Of a stretch of 64,000 nt of DNA, positions 53,584-62,927 are shown one piece after another. This DNA comes from Methylophaga sp. GTDB taxonomy: Bacteria; Pseudomonadota; Gammaproteobacteria; Nitrosococcales; Methylophagaceae. The stretch covers positions 99,748-163,747 of the forward strand of contig NVWQ02000055.1 of the NCBI GenBank assembly GCA_002733715.2, read 5' to 3'. Each line of letters begins with the position of its first letter. Position 1 is the first letter of the stretch. Under the pieces are notes generated by a model. That model worked only from the letters and a program-made list of their open reading frames with translations. It searched no databases and was not told the origin of the DNA. Made by a program: the position numbers and the translations under genes.

Positions 53584-54984
53584 ATGGCTGAGAAAATCCT
53601 TTTTTTAACGGGCAAGCTTGCCGAGCCTAGCCTGCACAGGGTGCTGGCTGATATGGCGCCTTTGCCTTTTGAATATCGTGTTCACCAGCTTGGTGTCTCT
53701 GTTGCCGCATTGATTACCGACAAAATGATAGCGCGTCGCCTAAAGCCAGAAGATGTGGCGGACTGTGATCAAATAATTGTGCCGGGGCGGGTTCGAGGTG
53801 ATCTTGATGCTTTAAGCCTACAACTCAAAGTGGCTGTTGTTCGTGGGCCGGAAGAAGTGAAAGATTTGCCACTATTTTTTGGTCGCGAGCGTAAGCAGCC
53901 AGATTTAAGTCGTTATGATGTCAATATCTTCGCTGAAATTGTCGATGCTCCAGAGCGAAGCATCGAAAGCATCGTCGAACGTGCGCAATATTATGCGGAT
54001 AATGGTGCTAACGTGATCGATATTGGCTGCTTGCCCGAAGAAAAGTTTCCACATCCTGAAGAGGCGGTTATTGCCCTGCATGAGCGGGGCTTTAAAGTCA
54101 GTGTTGATTCATTAGAGATGGATGATCTGCGTCGGGCAGGCAAGGCGGGGGCAGACTACCTGCTGAGCTTGACTGAAAAGACCTATCATTTAGCCGAGGA
54201 AACAGATGCCGTACCCATTTTAGTTCCAGCAGTCATGGGCTCGCTCGACTCGTTAGAGCGAGCCATGGAGTTGATGGATAAAATCAACCGTCCATGGATT
54301 GCCGATCCTATTCTTGATCCGATCCATTATGGTTTAACGAATTCTATTGTGCGTTATCATCAGTTACGTCAAAAATATCCTGATGCCCCGATGATGATGG
54401 GCGTGGGTAACTTAACAGAATTAACCGATGCCGACACCAGTGGGATAAATGCCTTATTATTTGGGATTATATCTGAGCTACAAATAACCAACGTGCTCGC
54501 AACCGAAGTAAGTCCTCACGCACGACGGGCAATTAAAGAGGCGGATATAGCAAGACGAATGATGTTTGCCGCCCGAGATGATAGTAGTTTGCCGCGTGAT
54601 TTTACCGGTGATTTGATGGTGGCACATGACCGCCGCCCTTTCCCTGATAGCTCACAAGATGTTGCAGAATTAGCCAGCAATATTAAAGATCCCAACTATC
54701 GGATCAAAGTCGCTGAAGAAGGCATTTTCATGTTTAATCGTGACGGCTTGATGCAGGATGTTGATCCCTTTGCTTTTTATCCTCAACTAGATCTTAAAGA
54801 TGACACTGGCCATGCATTCTATTTAGGCGCAGAGCTAGCAAAAGCACAAATCGCATGGCAACTAGGCAAGCGTTATACCCAAGATGAAGAATTAGAATGG
54901 GGCTGCGCCGTCAGTAAAGAAGAGGTTGATTTGAATGAGCAAAAAGAACAAGGCACAACAATGAAGAAAGGGAATAAATCGTGA
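53584..54984 (+). CDS. Dihydropteroate-synthase-like protein of methanopterin gene clusters
   Basis: NGANVIDIGCLPEEKFPHPEEAVIALHERGFKVSVDSLEMDDLRRAGKAGADYLLSLTEK TIM-barrel pterin-binding pattern. Linked genes. Confidence 0.8.
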   Translation: MAEKILFLTGKLAEPSLHRVLADMAPLPFEYRVHQLGVSVAALITDKMIARRLKPEDVADCDQIIVPGRVRGDLDALSLQLKVAVVRGPEEVKDLPLFFGRERKQPDLSRYDVNIFAEIVDAPERSIESIVERAQYYADNGANVIDIGCLPEEKFPHPEEAVIALHERGFKVSVDSLEMDDLRRAGKAGADYLLSLTEKTYHLAEETDAVPILVPAVMGSLDSLERAMELMDKINRPWIADPILDPIHYGLTNSIVRYHQLRQKYPDAPMMMGVGNLTELTDADTSGINALLFGIISELQITNVLATEVSPHARRAIKEADIARRMMFAARDDSSLPRDFTGDLMVAHDRRPFPDSSQDVAELASNIKDPNYRIKVAEEGIFMFNRDGLMQDVDPFAFYPQLDLKDDTGHAFYLGAELAKAQIAWQLGKRYTQDEELEWGCAVSKEEVDLNEQKEQGTTMKKGNKS

Positions 54985-55577
54985 CGCAAGCGAATGAAAT
55001 CTTAAATAGCAATATCCACGAAGTAATTGTTACAACAACAAATGAAGAAGGCCAAGCACATTCTGCACCAATGGGAATAAGCGAAGTGAATGGTCACATT
55101 CTTATTAAGCCCTTTAAACCTTCAGCGACCTACGACAACTTAAAACAACATCGACAATGCACTATAAACTACACTGATGATGTGCGAGTATTTGCAGGCT
55201 CATTAACAGGACGGCGAAGCTGGGATATGCTCCCCTGCCAGCAAATTGAAGGTTTTTACTTGAGCCAAGCACTGGCTCATACTGAATTAGAAATTGTTGG
55301 TTTTGATGATGATGATCCAAGAGCGCTATTCAAAGGTGCAGTAGTGTGCGATATTAGTCATGCCCCGTTTAGAGGATTTAACCGCGCCCAAAGCGCCGTG
55401 ATTGATGCGGCAGTATTGGTGAGCAGATTAAAGATGTTGCCTGAAGAAAAGATACAGCAAGAAATTGCTTATTTATTGATAGCGATAGAAAAAACAGCAG
55501 GCCCCAGAGAGTTAGAGGCATGGGGCTGGTTAATGGCAAAAATTAAAGACAGTGGAATAGAGTTAAACGATGAGTAA
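54981..55577 (+). CDS. DUF447 family protein (methanopterin-linked)
   Basis: NSNIHEVIVTTTNEEGQAHSAPMGISEVNGHILIKPFKPSATYDNLKQHRQCTINYTDDVRVFAGSL, flavin-reductase-like fold. Overlaps the previous gene by 4 nt. Confidence 0.8.
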   Translation: MTQANEILNSNIHEVIVTTTNEEGQAHSAPMGISEVNGHILIKPFKPSATYDNLKQHRQCTINYTDDVRVFAGSLTGRRSWDMLPCQQIEGFYLSQALAHTELEIVGFDDDDPRALFKGAVVCDISHAPFRGFNRAQSAVIDAAVLVSRLKMLPEEKIQQEIAYLLIAIEKTAGPRELEAWGWLMAKIKDSGIELNDE

Positions 55578-56277
55578 ATGGTTAGCCAGTGTTCAGTCAT
55601 TAGAAGAAGCGCAAGCATTATTGCCGGTGTTGCCTGATATTCTGGATATGAAAGACCCATCAAAAGGCGCATTAGGTGCTTTAGATGTTGAAACCGTCAG
55701 CCAAATCGTTGATTTAGTCGCAGGCCGCTGCCAAACCAGTGCAACGATAGGTGATTTGCCGATGAATGCTGAGCTTATCAGTGCATCAATGATTGATATG
55801 GCAACGTCAGGTGTCGATTACGTAAAAATAGGTTTATTTTCAGCAAGCAATTTAACAGAATGTATTTCAAGACTTGAACCGACGATTAAGGCCTTATCAG
55901 CGCCCGTCATTGCCGTATTGTTTGTAGACAAAGAAGCCGATATTTCCTTATTACCCTTGCTTAAAGCCAGCGGTTTTCACGGTGTTATGGTTGATACTGC
56001 AATTAAAAAAGGTCAACATCTACGCGCCCACTGGAGTGAATTAAAATTAAATGCCTTTGTTCAACAAGCACATCAGCATGGCTTGTTATGTGGCTTGGCG
56101 GGTGCATTGCGTTGCAAAGATATTCCATCACTTGCACAACAAGGTGCTGATTATTTAGGTTTTAGAAGTGCGTTATGCCAGCAACAAAATAGAACCAGTA
56201 GGATCGATGTTAAGTTAGCAAGACAAGTACGCGAAGCGATAAAATCAACAGAGATTGAGCGGCAGATTGCTAGCTAA
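55570..56277 (+). CDS. mfnB: (5-formylfuran-3-yl)methyl phosphate synthase (MfnB / DUF556)
   Basis: WLASVQSLEEAQALLPVLPDILDMKDPSKGALGALDVETVSQIV...VDYVKIGLF...GLAGALRCKDIPSLAQQGADYLGFRSALC. Confidence 0.87.
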   Translation: MSKWLASVQSLEEAQALLPVLPDILDMKDPSKGALGALDVETVSQIVDLVAGRCQTSATIGDLPMNAELISASMIDMATSGVDYVKIGLFSASNLTECISRLEPTIKALSAPVIAVLFVDKEADISLLPLLKASGFHGVMVDTAIKKGQHLRAHWSELKLNAFVQQAHQHGLLCGLAGALRCKDIPSLAQQGADYLGFRSALCQQQNRTSRIDVKLARQVREAIKSTEIERQIAS

Positions 56278-56310
56278 GCTGAATTATCTCGGATAACGCC
56301 ATTTACCCTA

Positions 56311-56392
56311 GCGGTTGCTCCGTTTCGGTAGGCTTTTAGCCGGAATCTGTGGGATAACTACTAGATTCTCGCTAAAAAAATGCGGGAACGAC
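56311..56392. repeat. Palindromic repeat copy (degenerate)
   Basis: gcggttgctccgtttcggtaggcttttagccggaatctgtg...gattctcgctaaaaaaatgcgggaacgac. Confidence 0.55.
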
Positions 56393-56407
56393 TGTAGATT
56401 CAAGCAA

Positions 56408-56746
56408 TCATTGCAACATTATTTTCAATATTTTCTTCTCCAACTCTAACCGCTTAATACGCTTTTCAAGTGCTTGGAACTTCTGTTGCTCTGACGTGAG
56501 CGCTTTTACTTTAGGGGGGAATCCTCGCCTCTCTTCGGATAATTACTTAACCCGTCGCCTTAGTGCTGTTGCGCCAACACCTAATGATTCACATGCCTGA
56601 TAATGCTATAGGATTGATCAAGCACTAACTGGGCGGCTTGTCGTTTGAATTCCAGGCTGAATTCTCTTTGTTTTGTTGTCATTAAACACCTCTGTTGGGT
56701 GGGTTTTACCACCTAAGTTGGCGCCCGGTTTTAATGAGCCACTACA
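56408..56746 (-). pseudogene. IS3-family OrfA remnant with possible IS end
   Basis: Minus strand MTTKQREFSLEFKRQAAQLVLDQSYSI then frameshifts; GVGATALRR; later KALTSEQQKFQALEKRIKRLELEKKILKIMLQ*. Upstream TGTAGTGGCTCATTAAAACCGGGCGCC looks like an IS terminus. No OrfB present. Confidence 0.8.
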
Positions 56747-56768
56747 CCTGGCTGTTTTATATAAAAAC

Positions 56769-56797
56769 TTGACGAGTAAAAAGTCTTAGCTTATTAT
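56769..56797 (+). promoter_or_regulatory. Sigma-70-like promoter of the accessory operon
   Basis: TTGACG (56769-56774), 17-nt spacer, TATTAT (56792-56797). Confidence 0.75.
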
Positions 56798-56802
56798 GTT
56801 TC

Positions 56803-56819
56803 GTGGGAATTATTCCCAC
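56803..56819. promoter_or_regulatory. Perfect 17-nt palindrome at predicted +1 (candidate operator)
   Basis: GTGGGAAT-T-ATTCCCAC, immediately downstream of the -10 hexamer. Confidence 0.65.
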
Positions 56820-56940
56820 AAGCATCACAATGCGTTTTTTATAAAAATTGCGCAAGAGCTCACATAATAACCCAGTGTTTTAAGGTTGTTTTAAGTTTAG
56901 TGACGTATTATTTCAGTTAAAATTATTAGGAATTGAGATT

Positions 56941-58032
56941 ATGAGCATTACCAGAATCAATACCACCTCAAAGTTCACACGAATTGATAAAACACGCATT
57001 GCTACTGCAAAGCGATCATATGTCACCCGTAATGTCTCCATACAATCCTTTCGCTATTTAGTTGAAGGTAATATAATTCCAAAATCAGGACAATTGTTAC
57101 TTGCTAGAGTTGATCGTATTGGTCAGCACGCTAGACTGGAACACCCTTCTGGCCGTCGAGCACATCTATTTATCGGCGACGAAATTATTGTTAGTTACGG
57201 CCACAGATATGCCCCTGATCAGTTCTTGTCAGAAATGCCTAAAACGCTCGATAAATGTGAACTTGTTGCCTCGGGTGGAATTGCATCTCGAGTAATTACA
57301 AAGCATAGTAAAGTAAAAAATGCCACAAAAATAACACCTATCGGCCTACTTGCCGATCGTGATCAAAACATCATTAACCTAGACCAGTGGACACTTCCGG
57401 ATGTTCCAAGTCAAAGCACTAAACCGCTTATTATTGCAGTTACAGGAAGTTCGATGAATGGCGGTAAAACAACAACAGCAGCAAACATTGTCAAGGGGCT
57501 TACTAACTCTGGCTTAAAAGTGGCTTCAGCAAAAATAACTGGAACAGGCTCGGGACTTGATTCATGGAAGATGCTTGATGCGGGCGCATATCCAGTGATT
57601 GATTTTACGGATATCGGCTTTGCCAGTACGTATAAAATGACAACCGATGAAGTCATATCCATCATGCTCCGTCAAATTAATCATCTATCCAGCTATGCTG
57701 TCGATGCCATTATCCTTGAAATAGCAGATGGACTTGCACAAACTGAGACAAGTGCATTGCTGGAATCAACAGCGTTCCTTGAAAATGTTGATGCCGTATT
57801 TTTTGCGGCAGCAGAGGCGCTGAGTGTTCATTCTGGTATTGAATGGTTGCAGAAGCGAAATTTACCCGTGATAGCTGTCAGCGGTGCGCTTACCGCATCA
57901 CCAGTAGCAACTGATGAAGCAAGAAATATTTGCCGATTACCTATTCTGACCAGTGAAGATCTCATTAGCAAAAATATTCATAGCTTCATCTTAGATAATA
58001 TTCCAGAAGTCAAACTTCATCAATATGAGTAA
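56941..58032 (+). CDS. P-loop NTPase, DUF1611-like/SIMIBI-type (uncharacterised)
   Basis: Walker A AVTGSSMNGGKTTTAANIVKGLTNSGLKVASAKITGTGSGLDSWKMLDAGAYPVIDFTDIGFASTYKM; ILEIADGLAQTETSALLESTAF; VSGALTASPVATDEA. RBS aggaattgag upstream. Confidence 0.7.
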   Translation: MSITRINTTSKFTRIDKTRIATAKRSYVTRNVSIQSFRYLVEGNIIPKSGQLLLARVDRIGQHARLEHPSGRRAHLFIGDEIIVSYGHRYAPDQFLSEMPKTLDKCELVASGGIASRVITKHSKVKNATKITPIGLLADRDQNIINLDQWTLPDVPSQSTKPLIIAVTGSSMNGGKTTTAANIVKGLTNSGLKVASAKITGTGSGLDSWKMLDAGAYPVIDFTDIGFASTYKMTTDEVISIMLRQINHLSSYAVDAIILEIADGLAQTETSALLESTAFLENVDAVFFAAAEALSVHSGIEWLQKRNLPVIAVSGALTASPVATDEARNICRLPILTSEDLISKNIHSFILDNIPEVKLHQYE

Positions 58033-58035
58033 CTG

Positions 58036-59742
58036 ATGAAGTTACCCCCTATTTTTACTCCCCAAAGACGAATTAAATTTTTCTGGTTAAGCATTAATGG
58101 TACCTTACAAGCAACGATGGCTATTAGTTTTTCGATCCTAGTTAAAAACATGTTTGACCATCACCTCCAAAACAATGACTTGCCGTTCTTGTTTTGGAAA
58201 TCAGCCTTGCCATTCATTGCCATTTCTTTAATAACGGCATGGCTCAAATATAAGGAACGAAGCGATGCTGAAGCCCTTGGGCAAGATTATGTTAATGAAC
58301 TGCGTAATCGCATGTTTTCAAGGTTATGTAGAACAGAATTAAGACAGTTAGATTATCATGGGCGAGGCGATATTATCTTACGTTTTGCTAGTGATCTAAG
58401 TGCAATAAGGCAATGGATTAGTCTCGGGCTTGCTCGGATCCTTGTGGCAGGTATTACGCTTATAATGGCTATTACAGCTCTTTGTTTCATCAACCTTACA
58501 CTGGCATTAATTGTCGGTTCTGTGTTGTTCATTAATGCTTTATTATCTTCCTTTCTGGGATACCGTCTTCAACAAAGTTTTAGAGAAGCTAGGCGTAGTC
58601 GCTCATATCTTGCTAACAATTTGACTGAAAAAATCTCATCCATTACAACAGTAAAAGCATCTGGCCAACGCCGTCGAGAGAAAAAACGTATTAAACAGCA
58701 AAGTATGCGCCTAGTCGTAGCCATGGTTGAAAGAGCTAAAGCCATCGGAATGCATCGCGCTGTTACCGAGGGCAGTTTATTAATTGCTACCTCTTTGGTT
58801 TTGCTCGTAGGTGTTTTGTTATCTAAAAATAACGAAGGCTCGATTTCCCCCGGTACAGTTGTTGCTGCAATGACTATTGTTGCGCTCCTTACCCAGCCCC
58901 TACGGAACATAGGAAGAGTCTATGAATATTGGCATGGTGCAAATATTGCCTATGAAAAACTAGGGCGCTTTCTAATTACAACAGGTTCTTCTCGGCGTGA
59001 GCGTCCTGAAAAAACAGGCCCTGGCATTATGACGCTGAAGAAGCTAAAAGATTTCAATGGCGAAAGCCAGCCTAATCTGACGATTAAGCCAGGCAGAAAA
59101 ATAGTGATCTTAGGTAAAAATGGAGCTGGAAAGTCATCATTGCTTGCCCAATTATCAGGACTAATGTCGCCGACTGCAGGTGAAGTAAGGCTTGATAATT
59201 TTAATGTCACAAAACTTCATGAAAGCTTTCTAAGAAATGTGATAGGGATGGTGAGCCCTGAATTACCACTACTAAAAGGTTCGATACGAAAAAATATCTG
59301 CTATCGGTGGCCAGCAGCGCCCGACGCTGAAATTCAAAGAGTAGTCGAGAGCTGCGGATTAACATCTATTCTTGAAAAGCTTCCTAAAGGGATCGACAGT
59401 CGAGTTGCCGAAAGAGGTAACAATCTTTCTCTTGGTGAACAGCAACGTATCTGTTTAGCTAGAGCATTATTAGGATCGCCACAAGTATTGCTTCTGGATG
59501 AAGCTGACAGCTTCCTTGATGGCGAATCCCGAGAACTTTTTACCACTATTATCCGAAACTATACTGGCACCATTATCATGGCCACCCACAATGTGGATCA
59601 TATTTTATTAGCTGATGATATCTGGCTAATAAAAGATGGGGGCATCTGTTGGAGTGGTCCGCGAGATGATTTTTCTATTACATCACTAGGCCGCTCATTT
59701 GAAGACTCGTTTAATAGTATCAAAGGGGAAATAAATGGGTAA
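58036..59742 (+). CDS. ABC transporter, fused TMD-NBD half-transporter (exporter type)
   Basis: N-terminal TM region, Walker A VILGKNGAGKSSLLAQLSG, signature NNLSLGEQQRICLARALL, Walker B VLLLDEADSFLD. Confidence 0.92.
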   Translation: MKLPPIFTPQRRIKFFWLSINGTLQATMAISFSILVKNMFDHHLQNNDLPFLFWKSALPFIAISLITAWLKYKERSDAEALGQDYVNELRNRMFSRLCRTELRQLDYHGRGDIILRFASDLSAIRQWISLGLARILVAGITLIMAITALCFINLTLALIVGSVLFINALLSSFLGYRLQQSFREARRSRSYLANNLTEKISSITTVKASGQRRREKKRIKQQSMRLVVAMVERAKAIGMHRAVTEGSLLIATSLVLLVGVLLSKNNEGSISPGTVVAAMTIVALLTQPLRNIGRVYEYWHGANIAYEKLGRFLITTGSSRRERPEKTGPGIMTLKKLKDFNGESQPNLTIKPGRKIVILGKNGAGKSSLLAQLSGLMSPTAGEVRLDNFNVTKLHESFLRNVIGMVSPELPLLKGSIRKNICYRWPAAPDAEIQRVVESCGLTSILEKLPKGIDSRVAERGNNLSLGEQQRICLARALLGSPQVLLLDEADSFLDGESRELFTTIIRNYTGTIIMATHNVDHILLADDIWLIKDGGICWSGPRDDFSITSLGRSFEDSFNSIKGEING

Positions 59743-60556
59743 TAGTGACACCTTACTTGATACTCCTAATACACACGAAGAAGTATTGCAATTTCAGGTG
59801 GGAGGATTATCCTCTCAGACATATAGAGTTTTTATTCCAAATAATTGTACCTTTAATTCGAATAGTAGTGTTCTTGTTTGTATTCATGGCATATCAAGAA
59901 GATCTAAAGAACAGATACAGTTATTACGTAAAGACGCTAAAGAAAATAGTACCATTCTTATCGCCCCCTTATTTGATAGTCATTATCACCCATCATATCA
60001 ACGCCATAAAATAGGTGTTGATGGGCAACGCTCTGACCAAGTCCTAAATAATATTATTGCTGATGTTGAACAAAGGTTTGACCTGCGTATAGAACAATTT
60101 GATTTGTTTGGTTTTTCAGGCGGAGCACAATTTGCTCACCGCTATGCACTAAGATACCCCAAAAAAATATCAAAATTAATATGCTGTGCGGCAGGCTGGT
60201 ATACCTTCCCAGATTCTCAGTTAGCTTTTCCTTATGGAATAGCGGCTAATAATGATCTGAAATTTATGCTTGATCCTGCCGATGAACAGCTCGCAGCATT
60301 TCTTAAAATCCCTATCACAATTGCCGTTGGAGAATATGATAAACATCCAGATCCTAGTATTAATCGCACCAAAAAAGTGAACAAACAACAAGGGTTTAAT
60401 CGCATTGAAAGAGCCGCTCGTTGGGCAAACGCGCTTCTAGAACAAGGCGAGAGATTGGGGCTCAAACCTCAATTACGGTTTGTTCTGTTACCTCAAAGCA
60501 GCCATTCATTTACAGAATGTGTGTCTTATGGCAGATTATCACCCTATATATTTTAA
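59735..60556 (+). CDS. Alpha/beta hydrolase, cytoplasmic
   Basis: VLVCIHGISRRSKEQ oxyanion region, nucleophile elbow FGFSGGAQFAHRYALRYP, putative catalytic His in LLPQSSHSFTECV. No signal peptide. Confidence 0.85.
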   Translation: MGNSDTLLDTPNTHEEVLQFQVGGLSSQTYRVFIPNNCTFNSNSSVLVCIHGISRRSKEQIQLLRKDAKENSTILIAPLFDSHYHPSYQRHKIGVDGQRSDQVLNNIIADVEQRFDLRIEQFDLFGFSGGAQFAHRYALRYPKKISKLICCAAGWYTFPDSQLAFPYGIAANNDLKFMLDPADEQLAAFLKIPITIAVGEYDKHPDPSINRTKKVNKQQGFNRIERAARWANALLEQGERLGLKPQLRFVLLPQSSHSFTECVSYGRLSPYIF

Positions 60557-60575
60557 CTATTAAAATCGAGAGCTT

Positions 60576-61745
60576 ATGAACAACTACACACTAAAGACTT
60601 TAACTTCCGCCGTCACATTATGTTTACTTATGCAGCCACTTGCTTATGCTGGCTCTACACTAGGTGATGCCCTTTCGTACAAATCTGAAGATAAGAACTT
60701 CACCATCAAGGTGGGGGGGCGAATTATGGTTGATGCCACTTCTTATGATGAAGATATTACCCCCCTTAATGGTGGCAGTGAAATAAGACGATTACGCCTA
60801 AAAGTGAGTGGTAGTGTGTTCAAAGATTGGAGATATGGTTATAGCTATGACGCGGCTTCAAATAAAGATTTCCGAATTAAAGGTGCCTATCTTGGATATA
60901 ACGGTTTTGATAGATGGCGGTTAAAAGTTGGTAATTTACAACAACCTTTTAGCCTTGAAGAACTTACGAGTTCTAAACATATAACGTTTATGGAACGTAG
61001 CCTTGCCAATCTGTTTGCCCCAAGTTATACGCTAGGTGCTACTGCAAATACATGGGGTACAAATTGGTCAACTACAGTTGGTATTTTTGGCGATACGATT
61101 GCTGAGAGAAATCAAAATAATGATGGGAGTCGCGGTATTGCTGGAAGAGTCACCTATACACCAATAAAATCAGATGATTTACTTGTACACCTAGGGATAT
61201 CTACTGTTCAACAAAATATAGACTCAAATCAAATTATTCGTTTTAATACCCGTCCAGAAAGTCATTACACCGATAGTAAACTACTATCAACGGGGGCTCT
61301 TGGAGATATTGATTCAAAATCGTTATATGGTTTAGAGGCCGCCATTGTAAATGGGCCTTGGTCTGTTCAAGGTGAATATATGACGGCAAAACTGGATAGA
61401 AATAATAACACTGATGCAGATTTTAATGGCTGGTATGTGCAAGGTAGCTGGTTTGCTACCGGAGAAAAGCGACGTTACTCTTCAAAATCAGGAGCATTTA
61501 CGAGTGTAAAACCAAAATCTAAATATGGTGCTATTGAACTAGCATTGAGATACAGTGAACTTGACTTAGAAAATGCTGGTGTAACAGGTGGAGAAGAAAA
61601 TAATACTACTATTGGTGTGAATTGGTATGTCACTCGTTACATTCGTGTAATGGCTAATTATATTGATGTCAATGCTGAGCCAAATAGAAATGGTAGGAAT
61701 GAAGATGCGGACGTCCTGCAAGCTCGTATTCAAGCATGGTTCTGA
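60576..61745 (+). CDS. OprP/OprO-type phosphate-selective porin family protein
   Basis: Signal peptide MNNYTLKTLTSAVTLCLLMQPLAYAG, FTIKVGGRIMVDATSYDEDITPLNGGSEIRRLRLKVSGSVFKDWRYGYSYDAASNKDFRIKGAYLGYNGFDRWRLKVGNLQQPFSLEELTSSKHITFMERSLA, terminal aromatic ARIQAWF. Confidence 0.9.
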   Translation: MNNYTLKTLTSAVTLCLLMQPLAYAGSTLGDALSYKSEDKNFTIKVGGRIMVDATSYDEDITPLNGGSEIRRLRLKVSGSVFKDWRYGYSYDAASNKDFRIKGAYLGYNGFDRWRLKVGNLQQPFSLEELTSSKHITFMERSLANLFAPSYTLGATANTWGTNWSTTVGIFGDTIAERNQNNDGSRGIAGRVTYTPIKSDDLLVHLGISTVQQNIDSNQIIRFNTRPESHYTDSKLLSTGALGDIDSKSLYGLEAAIVNGPWSVQGEYMTAKLDRNNNTDADFNGWYVQGSWFATGEKRRYSSKSGAFTSVKPKSKYGAIELALRYSELDLENAGVTGGEENNTTIGVNWYVTRYIRVMANYIDVNAEPNRNGRNEDADVLQARIQAWF

Positions 61746-61749
61746 TGCA

Positions 61750-62390
61750 ATTCCTCTCTGCGTATTCCACGGTGGAATACGCAGAGAGATTTTTAACGGA
61801 GAAAACACACCGCCATCTAACGTATTTGTCGTATTTGGAATATTAAATTTAGGATACCGTCGATGGGTGAACAAATAAGGCATGTTTGTGCGAATACTAC
61901 GGTAAGCTGATCGTAATCTTTGATGCGTATAATGCCATTTTCCAGTCTCTGGGTTAAACGTCTTTTCAGTAATAAATTCAGCATGCCTTTTGTGCCATAA
62001 ATCAAGTAAAGATATGAACCTTTTTTCTGTGTTTCGATTCAAAAAAAGCCACGTGCCTTAAATTTATTGAAGCGGTTAGCTTTGGTTTTTGTGTCAGGTA
62101 ACGCGTCATAATCGCCTGCTGATGAAAGTGATATATTTGTACAGGAATGCTGTTAAAGGCTGGTATTAAGCCCTTTTTCCCATCTATGGTGATACTTTTA
62201 ATGGTGAATCCTATCCTGCATAAACCACTGACCATATCCTTATAGTCACTCACTTGTTCGGTTCGAATAAAATAGTATGAAAGCACTTCCGAACAAAGAC
62301 TATCTTTAGCAATCAGTACACCAAACTTATCCTTTCTCTTGGAAATTTGGACACTTTTTTATAACACATTGTAAATAATTCCAGTTAAAC
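61750..62390 (-). pseudogene. DDE transposase remnant (IS256/IS1249-like), multiple frameshifts
   Basis: Minus-strand fragments KDMVSGLCRIGFTIKSITIDGKKGLIPAFNSIPVQIYHFHQQAIMTRYLTQKPKLTASINLRHV, LDLWHKRHAEFITEKTFNPETGKWHYTHQRLRSAYRSI and NTTNTLDGGVFSPLK, in different frames. Confidence 0.75.
61754..61794 (+). terminator. Very strong hairpin terminator after the porin gene
   Basis: 17-nt perfect inverted arms ctctctgcgtattccac / gtggaatacgcagagag (61754-61770, 61772-61788) then atttttaa. Confidence 0.85.
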
Positions 62391-62416
62391 CATTAGCCTA
62401 CATGTGGATATAGATG

Positions 62417-62890
62417 TTAGGCAAGCCGCAGTTCCTTTATGGACGCAAACGTATTTCTGTCACTTATATCTGGGTTGATGCTCAACTCAACAATAGTTAC
62501 TGCCGGAAGATCTACTTGATAATCTTCGACTTGACTTGTTGCACCTTCAGGGCTGAAGTTCCACTGCTGCCTTACAATTTCTTGGTACGATTGACCGCCG
62601 TCAGGAGACCATCGCAAAACATATTCTTGCGTACGTTCAATCTCTAACTCTTCAAATTCTAACCTGATCCATTGGAGTTTCTGAGGATTGTCGAAGACAA
62701 GCCTAATGATCTGCTCACCCGGGCCTGAAGCACGCCAGCTTGATGCTTCATGAGGCAGCAGTGCGAACTCGATTGGAAATTCATCGGCCTCTGAGGTGAC
62801 CTCAACCACCGCAAGCTTCTCGATGCCCAACCATTGCGGATCAGAATTAATCTTTTGTTTATGATCTGAGTTGATAATTTTTTTACGCAT
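62417..62890 (-). CDS. F5/8 type C (discoidin)-like domain protein
   Basis: EQIIRLVFDNPQKLQWIRLEFEELEIERTQEYVLRWSPDGGQSYQEIVRQQWNFSPEGATSQVEDYQVDL beta-sandwich carbohydrate-binding-like pattern. Confidence 0.6.
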   Translation of the reverse strand: MRKKIINSDHKQKINSDPQWLGIEKLAVVEVTSEADEFPIEFALLPHEASSWRASGPGEQIIRLVFDNPQKLQWIRLEFEELEIERTQEYVLRWSPDGGQSYQEIVRQQWNFSPEGATSQVEDYQVDLPAVTIVELSINPDISDRNTFASIKELRLA

Positions 62891-62927
62891 CAGAATACCT
62901 TTTAAATTAAATAAGTTCGAAAACAGT

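Noticed and set aside
61566-62042. 158-aa minus-strand ORF as a new gene
   Set aside because: Frameshifted piece of the transposase remnant that reads antisense into the porin gene.
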